A stretch of 42,191 nt of DNA from contig JAQUWY010000014.1 of NCBI GenBank assembly GCA_028692655.1, positions 1 through 42,191 on the forward strand, in the 5' to 3' direction. This stretch comes from Candidatus Omnitrophota bacterium (GTDB lineage: Bacteria > Omnitrophota > Gorgyraeia > Duberdicusellales > 4484-171). The translations under genes were made by a program, and so were the position numbers. The first letter of the stretch is position 1. The number at the start of each line of letters is the position of its first letter. Positions 17,147 to 25,065 of the stretch are shown in pieces. The notes under the pieces are model-generated. The model ran no database searches. It was given only the letters and a program-made list of their open reading frames with translations, and had not been told where the DNA came from.

Positions 17147-17162
17147 TATCTTGTGTTATTTG

Positions 17163-17260
17163 GGTTGCGTTAACCGTTGAAGGGTTGCGTAGCTCGAATC
17201 GTCTACCGTTATTCGGTTGCGTCAAAGATTTCTTTTAAATAATTTTTTACGGTAGACGAT
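17163..17260. repeat. Inverted repeat pair and triple GGTTGCGT repeat
   Basis: The gap between the NeuB-like and NeuA-like genes contains ATCGTCTACCGT at 17198-17209 and its perfect reverse complement at 17249-17260. GGTTGCGT occurs three times, at 17163-17170, 17183-17190 and 17215-17222. The arms are 39 bases apart, and the right arm ends 11 bases before the next ATG. It may be a dispersed intergenic repeat or a regulatory RNA fold. No clear ribosome-binding site is seen between the arm and the ATG. Confidence 0.65.
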
Positions 17261-17271
17261 AAACGATTATT

Positions 17272-18018
17272 ATGGGTAAGATAATTGCAATAATTCCGGC
17301 AAGGTCAGGTTCCAAAGGGGTGATAGATAAGAATATCAAGCCTTTAGGAGGTTTTCCGTTGCTCGCTTATAGTATCGCCGCCGCACGCCTTGTTAAAGGT
17401 ATTGACCGGGTAATTGTTTCCACTGATTCTCAACAATACGCTGATATTGCTCGTAAATATAAAGGGGAGGTGCCTTTTTTGCGGCCTAAGGAAATATCCC
17501 AAGATAGCAGTGGTGATTATGGGTTTATTAAGCATGCACTGGATTGGCTACAGAAAACTGAAGATTATCAGCCTGAATATTTAATTCACCTGCGCCCAAC
17601 AACCCCCTTGAGAGAACCTTCTATTATCCAAGCGGCTATAAAGTGCATTAAGGCTGCCAAAGAAGCTACTTCTCTGCGGTCAGTTCATCAGATGTCTGAA
17701 ACCGCTTATAAAAGCTTTGAAGTTGAAGGAGGATACTTAAAGTGTATTATTACCGGCTCTAAAGATACTGAAGCCGTCAACCGCCCCCGGCAGGAATTTA
17801 AAGACACTTATCAGGCAAACGGGTATGTTGATATAATAAAAAGCTCGTATGTTTTAGAAAACAGAAAAATATACGGAGATAAGGTAATCGGCTATATTAC
17901 TCCCAGGGCCGCCGAAGTAGATATTGCAGAAGACTTTGACTATCTGGAGTATCAGATAGCCAGGCAGGATAATCCAATATACAAATATTTAAGGGAAAAT
18001 TTTCCAGGAGAAAAGTGA
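17272..18018 (+). CDS. CMP-nonulosonic acid cytidylyltransferase (NeuA/LegF-like)
   Basis: A 248-residue nucleotidyltransferase. The signature IAIIPARSGSKGVIDKNIKPL at the N-terminus is the CTP-binding loop of CMP-sugar synthetases; LIHLRPTTPLR and NRPRQEFKDTYQANGYVDI also match NeuA/LegF. It activates a nonulosonic acid with CTP in the cytoplasm. It lies 125 bases after the SAF-less NeuB and just before a class III aminotransferase. It could serve that pathway or be the LegF of the legionaminate set, whose own cytidylyltransferase (25066) is of a different subtype. Confidence 0.85.
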   Translation: MGKIIAIIPARSGSKGVIDKNIKPLGGFPLLAYSIAAARLVKGIDRVIVSTDSQQYADIARKYKGEVPFLRPKEISQDSSGDYGFIKHALDWLQKTEDYQPEYLIHLRPTTPLREPSIIQAAIKCIKAAKEATSLRSVHQMSETAYKSFEVEGGYLKCIITGSKDTEAVNRPRQEFKDTYQANGYVDIIKSSYVLENRKIYGDKVIGYITPRAAEVDIAEDFDYLEYQIARQDNPIYKYLRENFPGEK

Positions 18019-18021
18019 CTT

Positions 18022-19413
18022 ATGCCAGGATATGATTTTAAAGTCAGGCCGCAAAAAGTAGATACAGTTAAGACAAAGTATCGCAGGATTAAGACAAAAA
18101 TACCCCATCCCGGGACTCTTGCCGCTTTTAAAGAATTAGAGAAATATGAGGCGAGGTCGATGCATGGCCAGCTGCCGGTAGCTTGGGACCGGGCCAAAGA
18201 TTTTCAGGTTTTTGATAAATACGGGAATTACTGGATTGATTTTACTTCTACCATATTTTTAGCAAATTCAGGGCATTCCAACCCCAGGATTATAAAATCA
18301 ATACAGAAACAACTGAATAAAGGCTTGCTGCATAGTTACACTTTTGTTAACGAGGCAAGATTAAATTTTTTAAAAAAACTGATTGAGATTACTCCTAAGC
18401 AATTAGAGAAAGCTTTTCTATTATCAGCAGGCACAGAAGCAACTGAGTGCGCGGTTAAACTTATGCGCCTGCGCGGCCGCAAAATTAGGCCTTCCAAGTT
18501 AGGAATAATTTCATTTAAAGGTAGCATGCACGGCCGGACCATGGCGGCAGAAATGCTTAAGGGAAATGAAGCTTCTTGTGATTGGATTGGCTATAAAGAC
18601 CCTAATATATACCACCTGCCTTTTCCTTACCCCTGGCTATCCGCGGATTATTATCAAAAATACGATTGGAAAGGATATTTTACCGAAAGCATGGAGGAGC
18701 TAAAGAAAAAGGGGCTTAAACTTGAAGATATTTGCGGCTTTATAATAGAGTCTTATCAGGGATGGGGAGCTGTTTTTTATCCCAAAGAATATATTAAGGC
18801 CTTGGCCGAATTTGCCCGCAAGTATGATATACTGATAACTTTTGACGAAATCCAGGCCGGATTTGGCAGAACCGGAAAGCTGTTCACTTATCAGCATTAT
18901 GGGGTTAAACCAGATTTACTTTGTTTGGGTAAAGCTTTAAGCGGCAGCCTGCCGCTTTCGGCGGTAATCGGCAGACGGGAAATTTTAGATTTGCCTGAAA
19001 CCGGTTCAATGAGCAGTACACATTCGGCCAATCCCATTTCTTGTGCCGCCGGCTTAGCCAATTTGGAGGCAATAATTTCCGGTAACCTTGTGCAAGAATC
19101 GGCAAGAAAAGGAAGAATTCTGCACTCTCGTCTTGATAAATTGAAGAAAAAGTTTTCCAAACGGATTTTTTGGATTTGCGGGAAAGGGCTAGTCGCAGGA
19201 ATAATTCTTGGCGGCCCTCGAGCAGAGGAATCCGGTAGTATATTTGCCAGTAAAGTTTGTGAAAGAGCAATGCAGAAAGGGCTGCTTCTGGTGCATACCG
19301 GCAGGGAAGCGATAAAAATAGGCCCACCGTTGACAATTAGTGATGAGGCGTTAAATGAAGGCATAGATGTCCTGGAGGAAGCAATGACTGAGGTTGACAA
19401 GGAGGCTAATTGA
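18022..19413 (+). CDS. Class III PLP-dependent aminotransferase
   Basis: A 463-residue fold-type I enzyme of the class III group (ornithine, GABA and glutamate-1-semialdehyde aminotransferases). Visible residues are SAGTEATECAVKL at 135-147, GSMHGRT at 167-173, Asp275 in TFDEIQAGFGRTG for the PLP ring nitrogen, and Lys304 in LGKALSG as the Schiff base Lys. The protein is full length and intact. In a nonulosonate locus it most likely transfers an amino group to or from a keto or aldehyde sugar precursor; the substrate is not visible. The start has an AGGAG upstream. The stop overlaps the next ATG (TGATG). Confidence 0.83.
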   Translation: MPGYDFKVRPQKVDTVKTKYRRIKTKIPHPGTLAAFKELEKYEARSMHGQLPVAWDRAKDFQVFDKYGNYWIDFTSTIFLANSGHSNPRIIKSIQKQLNKGLLHSYTFVNEARLNFLKKLIEITPKQLEKAFLLSAGTEATECAVKLMRLRGRKIRPSKLGIISFKGSMHGRTMAAEMLKGNEASCDWIGYKDPNIYHLPFPYPWLSADYYQKYDWKGYFTESMEELKKKGLKLEDICGFIIESYQGWGAVFYPKEYIKALAEFARKYDILITFDEIQAGFGRTGKLFTYQHYGVKPDLLCLGKALSGSLPLSAVIGRREILDLPETGSMSSTHSANPISCAAGLANLEAIISGNLVQESARKGRILHSRLDKLKKKFSKRIFWICGKGLVAGIILGGPRAEESGSIFASKVCERAMQKGLLLVHTGREAIKIGPPLTISDEALNEGIDVLEEAMTEVDKEAN

Positions 19414-19844
19414 TGAAGGCAATACGCCATACAGGAATCGTTGTAGAAAATTTAGATAAGGCTTTGGTTTTCTACAGGGATATTTTAGGTTTAAAAGTAA
19501 GCAAACAAGCTCAGGAACCCGCTGAATATATTGGAAAGCTCAGCGGCCTGAATAAAGATGTTAAACTTACCACTGTAAAATTATCTGCTGATGACGGTAA
19601 CCTTGTTGAGCTTTTGCATTGTCCTTCCTGTTCCAGGAAGCTTTCTACGGACAGAAGCCTATTTGATAAGGGTATTTCGCATATAGCCTTTAGTGTAGCA
19701 GATTTAGATTTTGAATATAAAAGGCTTGCTGAGGCAGGAGTTAAGTTTAATTCTTCTCCTTGCGTTTCTCCCAACGGCTATGCCAAAGTGGTTTTCTGCC
19801 AGGATCCTGAGGGAAACTTTATTGAGTTGGTCCAAGTCTTATAA
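19413..19844 (+). CDS. VOC-superfamily (glyoxalase/epimerase-like) protein
   Basis: A 143-residue protein with two beta-alpha-beta-beta-beta modules. Probable metal ligands are His6 in RHTGIVVENLDKA, Glu in GNLVELLHC, His in GISHIAFSV and Glu in NFIELVQVL. The family includes glyoxalase I, methylmalonyl-CoA epimerase and dioxygenases. The substrate here is unknown; the fusion-like coupling to the upstream aminotransferase (TGATG overlap) suggests that they act in the same step or pathway. Start ATG 19413 has AAGGAGG 7 bases upstream and is preferred over the in-frame TTG just before it. Confidence 0.75.
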   Translation: MKAIRHTGIVVENLDKALVFYRDILGLKVSKQAQEPAEYIGKLSGLNKDVKLTTVKLSADDGNLVELLHCPSCSRKLSTDRSLFDKGISHIAFSVADLDFEYKRLAEAGVKFNSSPCVSPNGYAKVVFCQDPEGNFIELVQVL

Positions 19845-19859
19845 AACGCTAAAAAAGTT

Positions 19860-20717
19860 ATGAATATAGAATGTTATTTATGTAAAAATAAGCAGCTTAA
19901 AGAACGCTCTGGCAATGTTCGCGATAATCCAAGCCTGAAAGTGTTAGAATGTTCTTCTTGTGGTTTAGTTTTTCTATCTTCTTTTGAACACATAAAAGAT
20001 GATTTTTACGAAAAGTCCGGCATCCACAACAGCCAGGTCCCTCCGATAGAGGCTTGGGATAAAGAGGCCAATGCCGACGGCATCCGGCATTTTGAAAGCC
20101 TTAAAGATAAACTCGTGGGAAGCTCTTTGCTTGATTTTGGCTGCGGGACAGGTAATTTTCTTCTAAAGGCAAGGGCTTTAACAGATAAAATCGCCGGTGT
20201 TGAACCCGAAGAACGCTTAGTGGAATATTGCCGCAGTAATGGCATTAAGGTTTATAGCTCTATTTCTAAGATTCCTTCCGGAGAAAAGTATGACTTTATC
20301 ACTTTATTTCATGTGTTAGAACACCTTGTTAATCCCAGGGATGTTTTGATTCGCTTAAAAGATTTTTTAAGCAGTAAGGGAGAAATCATAATTGAGGTGC
20401 CCAATGCTGATGATGCCCTGCTTAGCCTTTATGAGAACAAAGCTTTTTCCGAATTTACTTATTGGAGCTGTCATCTGTTTTTATTCAATCCCGGAACTTT
20501 AAAATCTATTGCTTCTCAGGCAGGTTTAAAAGTAAATTATATAAAGCAAGTACAAAGATACCCTTTATCAAATCATTTATATTGGCTGGCGAATGGGATG
20601 CCCGGGGGCCATAAAGAATGGGGTTTTTTAAATTCAGAAGAACTGAACAAAGCTTACGCAAAACAGTTAGCCGGGATTAATAAGTGTGACAGCGTTTTAG
20701 CAAGCCTGTCCATATAA
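19860..20717 (+). CDS. SAM-dependent methyltransferase with N-terminal zinc ribbon, copy 1
   Basis: A 285-residue protein. Four cysteines near the start (CYLCKNK and CSSCGLVF) form a probable zinc ribbon. The Rossmann methyltransferase core follows with SAM-binding motif LLDFGCGTGNFL around 89-100, an acidic VEPEE after the second strand, and FHVLEHLVNP as the motif IV region. The layout resembles sugar C-methyltransferases of the TylC3/NovU type, but at 285 residues it lacks their large C-terminal domain. A related gene follows directly. The target is probably a sugar or glycan. Confidence 0.75.
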   Translation: MNIECYLCKNKQLKERSGNVRDNPSLKVLECSSCGLVFLSSFEHIKDDFYEKSGIHNSQVPPIEAWDKEANADGIRHFESLKDKLVGSSLLDFGCGTGNFLLKARALTDKIAGVEPEERLVEYCRSNGIKVYSSISKIPSGEKYDFITLFHVLEHLVNPRDVLIRLKDFLSSKGEIIIEVPNADDALLSLYENKAFSEFTYWSCHLFLFNPGTLKSIASQAGLKVNYIKQVQRYPLSNHLYWLANGMPGGHKEWGFLNSEELNKAYAKQLAGINKCDSVLASLSI

Positions 20718-20739
20718 TTTAGCAAGACGGAAGGTGTTT

Positions 20740-21702
20740 ATGAAATGTTTATTGTGCGGTGAAAATACTAAAGAAGTTATAGCTGATAAACTGCGCTATG
20801 GTGAGGCGAGAAAAGTTTATCATTGCAATAACTGCGGATTGGGGATGCTGCAAGATAGCCGCACGGAGAAGGAACTCAAAAGTTTTTATAACCGCAATTA
20901 CAGGAAGAAATTTACCCCTAAGCTCAATCAGGCTTCCAATCCTAAAGAGCTTTTTGAAGTATATTCTAATTTTCAAAGCACAAGAATAAAGCTTATAAGA
21001 AAGTTTCTTAAGAAGGATATGAAGTTGTTGGAAATAGGCTGTTCAGCCGGGATGTTTCTGTTTCAGGTAAAAAAATATGTCCGTGAGGTTGCCGGGATAG
21101 ATTATGACTCTAAATCCGCCAACTTTGCATCTCAAAAATGTTCCTGCCGGGTTTTTAGTGATTGCATAGATAACCTGAAGTTTAAAAAAGAAGAGTTTGA
21201 TATTATCTGTATGTTTCAGGTGCTTGAACATACTAAGAATCCGGTTAAATTTATTGAAGAAGTCAGCAAATACTTAAAGCCTAAAGGTATAATTTACATT
21301 GAAGTCCCCAATCTTAACGATGCCCTGATTAGTGCTTATAATCTGCCCAATCATTATAATTTTTATTTTCATTCGGCGCATCTCTGGTATTTTACCGCTA
21401 AAAGCCTTCTTGGGTTGATGAGAAAGAATAATTTTAAGGGTAAGGTATATTTTACTCAGGATTATAACATTCTTAACCATATGCACTGGATAAGTGCTGA
21501 TGGCCCGCAGTCTAATTGTTTACCGGGCCTTTCTCAGCCAGAGTTTAGATTGCGTGATAAATTCCCGTCTGATAAAAAGAAAAAATTCAATGCTTTTATC
21601 CAAAAGATGGATTCTGAATACAAAAAAATCCTAACTGAATTGGGGATTACTTCCAATCTTTCTTTTATCGGTCAAAAAAGTAATTCAAGGAGTAAAAATT
21701 AA
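20740..21702 (+). CDS. SAM-dependent methyltransferase with N-terminal zinc ribbon, copy 2
   Basis: A protein of about 320 residues with the same plan as its upstream neighbour: CLLCGEN and CNNCGLGM zinc-ribbon pairs, the SAM loop LLEIGCSAGMFLF, GIDYD, and FQVLEHTKNPVKF. EVPNLNDALIS is shared between the two, supporting tandem duplication followed by divergence. Start ATG 20740 follows GGAAGG; a GTG 6 bases upstream is in frame but lies within that site. The 3' end contains AAGGAG, which may serve the small gene described next. Confidence 0.75.
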   Translation: MKCLLCGENTKEVIADKLRYGEARKVYHCNNCGLGMLQDSRTEKELKSFYNRNYRKKFTPKLNQASNPKELFEVYSNFQSTRIKLIRKFLKKDMKLLEIGCSAGMFLFQVKKYVREVAGIDYDSKSANFASQKCSCRVFSDCIDNLKFKKEEFDIICMFQVLEHTKNPVKFIEEVSKYLKPKGIIYIEVPNLNDALISAYNLPNHYNFYFHSAHLWYFTAKSLLGLMRKNNFKGKVYFTQDYNILNHMHWISADGPQSNCLPGLSQPEFRLRDKFPSDKKKKFNAFIQKMDSEYKKILTELGITSNLSFIGQKSNSRSKN

Positions 21703-21820
21703 TAAAGGTCTGAAGCAATTAGCCCCAACAGGTATAGAATTAAACAGCCGATACAATAAAATTGCTGAGTGTGTGGCAACCGGTGAACATACAAACAAAA
21801 GGACAAAATGGCCAAAATAA
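21698..21820 (+). CDS. Possible 40-codon gene with ATT start, or gene remnant
   Basis: The frame from 21698 reads INKGLKQLAPTGIELNSRY and goes on through KIAECVATGEHTN and KRTKWPK to a TAA at 21818. It starts ATT 5 bases after AAGGAG (21687-21692), which lies within the methyltransferase 3' end and has no other obvious user. It ends overlapping the next gene by 13 bases, as real operon genes here do. The residue mix looks protein-like rather than random. ATT is a rare start codon, so it may instead be the surviving tail of a gene whose front was lost; the frame is open upstream to 21635. I do not recognise the sequence. Confidence 0.4.
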   Translation: MNKGLKQLAPTGIELNSRYNKIAECVATGEHTNKRTKWPK

Positions 21821-22818
21821 TAAAAAAAGTATATTGTATTGATATTGATGGAACTATATGCAATATTTGCAAAGATTATGGAAAAGCCGCCCCTTATTTA
21901 GATAGAATAGAAAAAATTAATAAGTTATACGACAAGGGGCATACTATTGTTTATTTTTCAGCTAGAGGTAGCACTACTGGTTTGGATTGGTCTGAACTGA
22001 CAAAAAAACAATTTAAAAAATGGAATGTTAAGTATCACAAACTTATTTTAGGGAAGCCTTTTTTTGATTATTGTCTGGATGACAAAGGTATTAGCTTGTC
22101 AAAATTTTTTAGAAAAAAGGATATTTTTTCTTTGGCGAATAGAGTAGCCATAATTACTGGTTCTTCCGGAGACATAGGCAAGGCTATTTGTGAAGCCTTT
22201 TTAGAATTTGGGGCTATTGTGTATAAAATAGATAGTAAAGACGGTAAGGATGTAAGTAATTATAAACAAATGGAAAAAGATATTAATGGTATTTATAGAA
22301 AAGAAAAAAGAATAGATATTCTAGTCAATTGTGCTGGTGTTACTTTTCCTGAAAGTTCTGAAAAATATCAAGAAAACAAATGGAATAAAACTTTATCAGT
22401 AAATCTGAAAGCCCCTTTTAAATTGTCTCAGATTGTTTTCAATTATATGAAAAAAACAGGCGGTTCTATTATTAATATCACTAGTCTTTGGTCGGAATTA
22501 GGTTTTATTGATAATCCTGCATATGGAGCGTCTAAGGGAGGATTGAAACAATTAACGAAATGCTTAGCTACGGAGTGGGCCAAATATAATATTAGAGTTA
22601 ACAATTTAGGGTTAGGTTATTTTAAAACAAATATGACTAAAAGAAGTTGGAGTCAACAGAATCTAAGGAAAGAGCGGACCAATAAAATTTCTTTAGGAAG
22701 GTGGGGAGAACCCGAAGATATAATGGGGACTGTTGTATTTTTAGCTTCAGATGCATCCAGGTACATTACCGGACAGGATATTTACGTAGATGGGGGTTGG
22801 TTATCAAAGGGGCTGTAA
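21808..22818 (+). CDS. HAD-phosphatase-like domain fused to a short-chain dehydrogenase
   Basis: A 336-residue two-domain protein. Residues 1-100 resemble a small HAD phosphatase: Asp12-x-Asp14 in YCIDIDGTIC, Ser51 in VYFSARGST, Lys in LILGKPFFDYCLDD with Asp91-Asp92 as the last acidic motif. Residues 108-336 are an SDR: TGSSGDIG at 117-124, NCAGVT, the catalytic Ser in NITSLWSELG, Tyr-x3-Lys in YGASKGG, and DGGW near the end. Such HAD domains occur in capsule loci, and a fusion to an SDR suggests a coupled dephosphorylation and oxidoreduction of a sugar. The gene is clearly more A+T-rich than its neighbours and may be a recent import. AAAGGAC precedes the ATG. Confidence 0.78.
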   Translation: MAKIIKKVYCIDIDGTICNICKDYGKAAPYLDRIEKINKLYDKGHTIVYFSARGSTTGLDWSELTKKQFKKWNVKYHKLILGKPFFDYCLDDKGISLSKFFRKKDIFSLANRVAIITGSSGDIGKAICEAFLEFGAIVYKIDSKDGKDVSNYKQMEKDINGIYRKEKRIDILVNCAGVTFPESSEKYQENKWNKTLSVNLKAPFKLSQIVFNYMKKTGGSIINITSLWSELGFIDNPAYGASKGGLKQLTKCLATEWAKYNIRVNNLGLGYFKTNMTKRSWSQQNLRKERTNKISLGRWGEPEDIMGTVVFLASDASRYITGQDIYVDGGWLSKGL

Positions 22819-22927
22819 AAAGTTATTGGGGTGCTGTGATTTTGAGAGGTGTATTTTCTTAAACCGCTTAGCGGCATAAGGAATGTCTTATTTTTAGTAA
22901 GGGTGAAGAAATTTAAATAATTGTTTT

Positions 22928-23992
22928 ATGATCAGCATAGTTATACCTACTAAGAACCGTTCGGATTTTTTAATCCGGCTGCTTAACTATTATTACGATT
23001 TAGATTATAAGCACTGGATTTGCATAGGGGATTCAAGTGATTCTTCTCACGCAGAGAGAATAAAGAAAGAAATCGATAGGTTAAAACATAAGCTAAAAAT
23101 TACATACCGGCAATACCCTGGCTTAAACGATTTAGCCTGTTACAGGGAGCTTATTGATTCGGTAAAAACTCCCTATATTGTTTATATTGCCGATGATGAT
23201 TTTTTGATACCAAGAGGGCTCGAGGCTTGTATTGAGTTTCTCGAAAGCAACAAAGACTATACCGCTGCTAACGGTGAAGCCTTTGTTTTTTCTCTAAAGG
23301 ATTCAGGGCCAAAGGGTGAGATTAGTTCTTTGAGCCGGTATAAACAAAAATGCCTTGAGGCCGATAAAGCCGGCCAGAGGTTGATAGCGTATCTGGAGGA
23401 CTATTTCGTAACTTTATTTTCTGTGCAAAAGACAGGCGTGTGGAAAACTATGTATAAGGATGTCCTTTCTATTTCTAACAGGCAGTTTGCCGGAGAATTG
23501 CTTCCGGCTTGCCTTTCAGCTGTTGAAGGTAAGATTAAGCATCTTGGTTGTCTGTATTTGGCCCGCCAGGTGCATGACCTGCGGTACTGCGTTTCGGATG
23601 TTTATGACTGGCTGGTTGCTCCTGATTTTGGGAGTAGTTATGAGACGTTTAGTGGTATTTTAATCAAGGCTATTATGGAAAAGGATAATCTAAGGCAAGA
23701 GAAAGCTTCTCAAATGGTTAAACAGGCTTTCTGGAGGCATTTAAGCATTGTCATTCCTGGAAAATATAAATATTGTTATGGCCGAAATAGCACAAACGTA
23801 TTTACAAAGCTCAAAGATAATCTTAAATCAGTCAGCTTTATGCCAAAGGCAATAAACAATATCAAGTCGATACTTTATCCTTCGGGGAATCTATCATTGC
23901 TGCGTTTATTAAGCAAGCAGTCACGGTATCATAACGATTTTATGCCTATACACAAAGCGATTACCGGTTTTGAAAATAAAGGAGATGCTTAA
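22928..23992 (+). CDS. GT-A type glycosyltransferase, copy 2
   Basis: A 354-residue paralogue of the enzyme at 11999-13093. It shares the start SIVIPTKNRSDFLIRLLNYY, GDSSDSSH, the Asp-Asp-Asp motif at exactly 89-91, FSVQKTGVWKTMYKD and ARQVHDLRY. The protein should transfer a sugar from a nucleotide donor on the cytoplasmic side of the membrane. Its position directly before a NeuB-type gene may mean that the two copies have specialised for different donors or acceptors. It is preceded by a 109-base gap without a recognisable element; there is no clear ribosome-binding site near the ATG. Confidence 0.8.
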   Translation: MISIVIPTKNRSDFLIRLLNYYYDLDYKHWICIGDSSDSSHAERIKKEIDRLKHKLKITYRQYPGLNDLACYRELIDSVKTPYIVYIADDDFLIPRGLEACIEFLESNKDYTAANGEAFVFSLKDSGPKGEISSLSRYKQKCLEADKAGQRLIAYLEDYFVTLFSVQKTGVWKTMYKDVLSISNRQFAGELLPACLSAVEGKIKHLGCLYLARQVHDLRYCVSDVYDWLVAPDFGSSYETFSGILIKAIMEKDNLRQEKASQMVKQAFWRHLSIVIPGKYKYCYGRNSTNVFTKLKDNLKSVSFMPKAINNIKSILYPSGNLSLLRLLSKQSRYHNDFMPIHKAITGFENKGDA

Positions 23993-23993
23993 A

Positions 23994-25061
23994 ATGAAAG
24001 CGAACAATGCAAAATCTTCGTATATAATTGCCGAAACTGCTTACAACCATCAAGGGGATATAAAATATCTATATAGGATGGTAGATGAGATAGCAGAGAT
24101 AGGCTTAGATGCGGTTAAATTTCATCTGTTGCTAAATCCGGCAAGTTATTTGCAGAAAGAACATCCTTTGAGAGGTAAAATTGAGTCCTGGATTTTTTCA
24201 GAGGGCCAATGGCTTAAGTTGTTGAGATACTCCAAAGAGAAAAGATTAAGCATTATTGCTCTTTGTGATGATGTAGAAAGTTTAGATATGATAAATGAAA
24301 AGAATACCGGCGTTGATGCGGTGGAAATACACGCCAGCGCTCTAAATGATTATTTTCTCTTAAAAGAAGCCGCCAGATTCAAGGGGACAGTTATGCTGGG
24401 TATTGGCGGGTCATCTTTAGATGAAATCCAATACGCGGTCAATTTTTTGAAGGAAAATGGTAAAACCGAAATAATACTAATGCACGGGTTTCAAAATTAT
24501 CCTACTAATTACCGCGAAATAAATCTTTTTAAGATGCTGAAGATTAAAGAATTATTTAACCTGCCGGTAGGATTTGCTGACCATACTGACCACAGTGATG
24601 TCAATAATGAGTTTATTTCTTCTCTGGCAGGCGCCTGCGGCGTTAATATATTGGAAAAACACTATACTTTAGATTTCGGGAAAGAAAGGCTGGATTATCA
24701 TTCGGCAGTTGGGAAAAAACAAATTAAGAAAATCCGGGAACTTATGGATTTAGCGTTAGCTGTGTATGGAGACGGAAACTTAGAAATGTCTAAGTCCGAG
24801 CAGGAATATGGCAAGACCGGCCCGATGAAAAAAGCCATTGTGGCCAAGGAAGATATAAAGAAAGGAGAAAAATTTTCTCTGGATAATCTTTGTTTTAAAA
24901 GGACGCAGGAAGAATCCGGATTGAGGCAAAAAGATTTTCTGAAACTTATAGGCAAAAAAGCAGCTACAGACATAAAACAGGATGAAGTAATAGAATTTCA
25001 CAAAGTTTATTCGGATTGTTTAGGAGAGAACCGGAAGGATTTGACCGGAGGAGTCAAATAA
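23994..25061 (+). CDS. Divergent NeuB-like nonulosonic acid synthase with SAF domain
   Basis: About 355 residues. The TIM-barrel motifs are recognisable but altered: IIAETAYNHQGD instead of IAEIGxNHNGD, VKFHLLL instead of VKFQTF, LMHGFQNYPT instead of LLHCVSxYP, and VGFADHTDHSD. The C-terminal SAF domain is present (AIVAKEDIKKGEKFS to the end). The changes near the barrel mouth suggest a different aldose or a different product. Start ATG 23994 has AAAGGAG 9 bases upstream; earlier in-frame TTG 23970 and ATG 23985 lie in or before that site. The cytidylyltransferase at 25066 follows within 4 bases and is a natural partner. Confidence 0.8.
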   Translation: MKANNAKSSYIIAETAYNHQGDIKYLYRMVDEIAEIGLDAVKFHLLLNPASYLQKEHPLRGKIESWIFSEGQWLKLLRYSKEKRLSIIALCDDVESLDMINEKNTGVDAVEIHASALNDYFLLKEAARFKGTVMLGIGGSSLDEIQYAVNFLKENGKTEIILMHGFQNYPTNYREINLFKMLKIKELFNLPVGFADHTDHSDVNNEFISSLAGACGVNILEKHYTLDFGKERLDYHSAVGKKQIKKIRELMDLALAVYGDGNLEMSKSEQEYGKTGPMKKAIVAKEDIKKGEKFSLDNLCFKRTQEESGLRQKDFLKLIGKKAATDIKQDEVIEFHKVYSDCLGENRKDLTGGVK

Positions 25062-25065
25062 AGAT

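Noticed and set aside
18897-19430. 177-codon reading frame on the minus strand
   Set aside because: It lies wholly opposite the class III aminotransferase and VOC genes, with no recognisable motif; it is a shadow of their codon bias.
22861-22872. Palindrome CCGCT-T-AGCGG as an operator or terminator
   Set aside because: It has five base pairs and a one-base centre, with no T-run after it and no regulator nearby.
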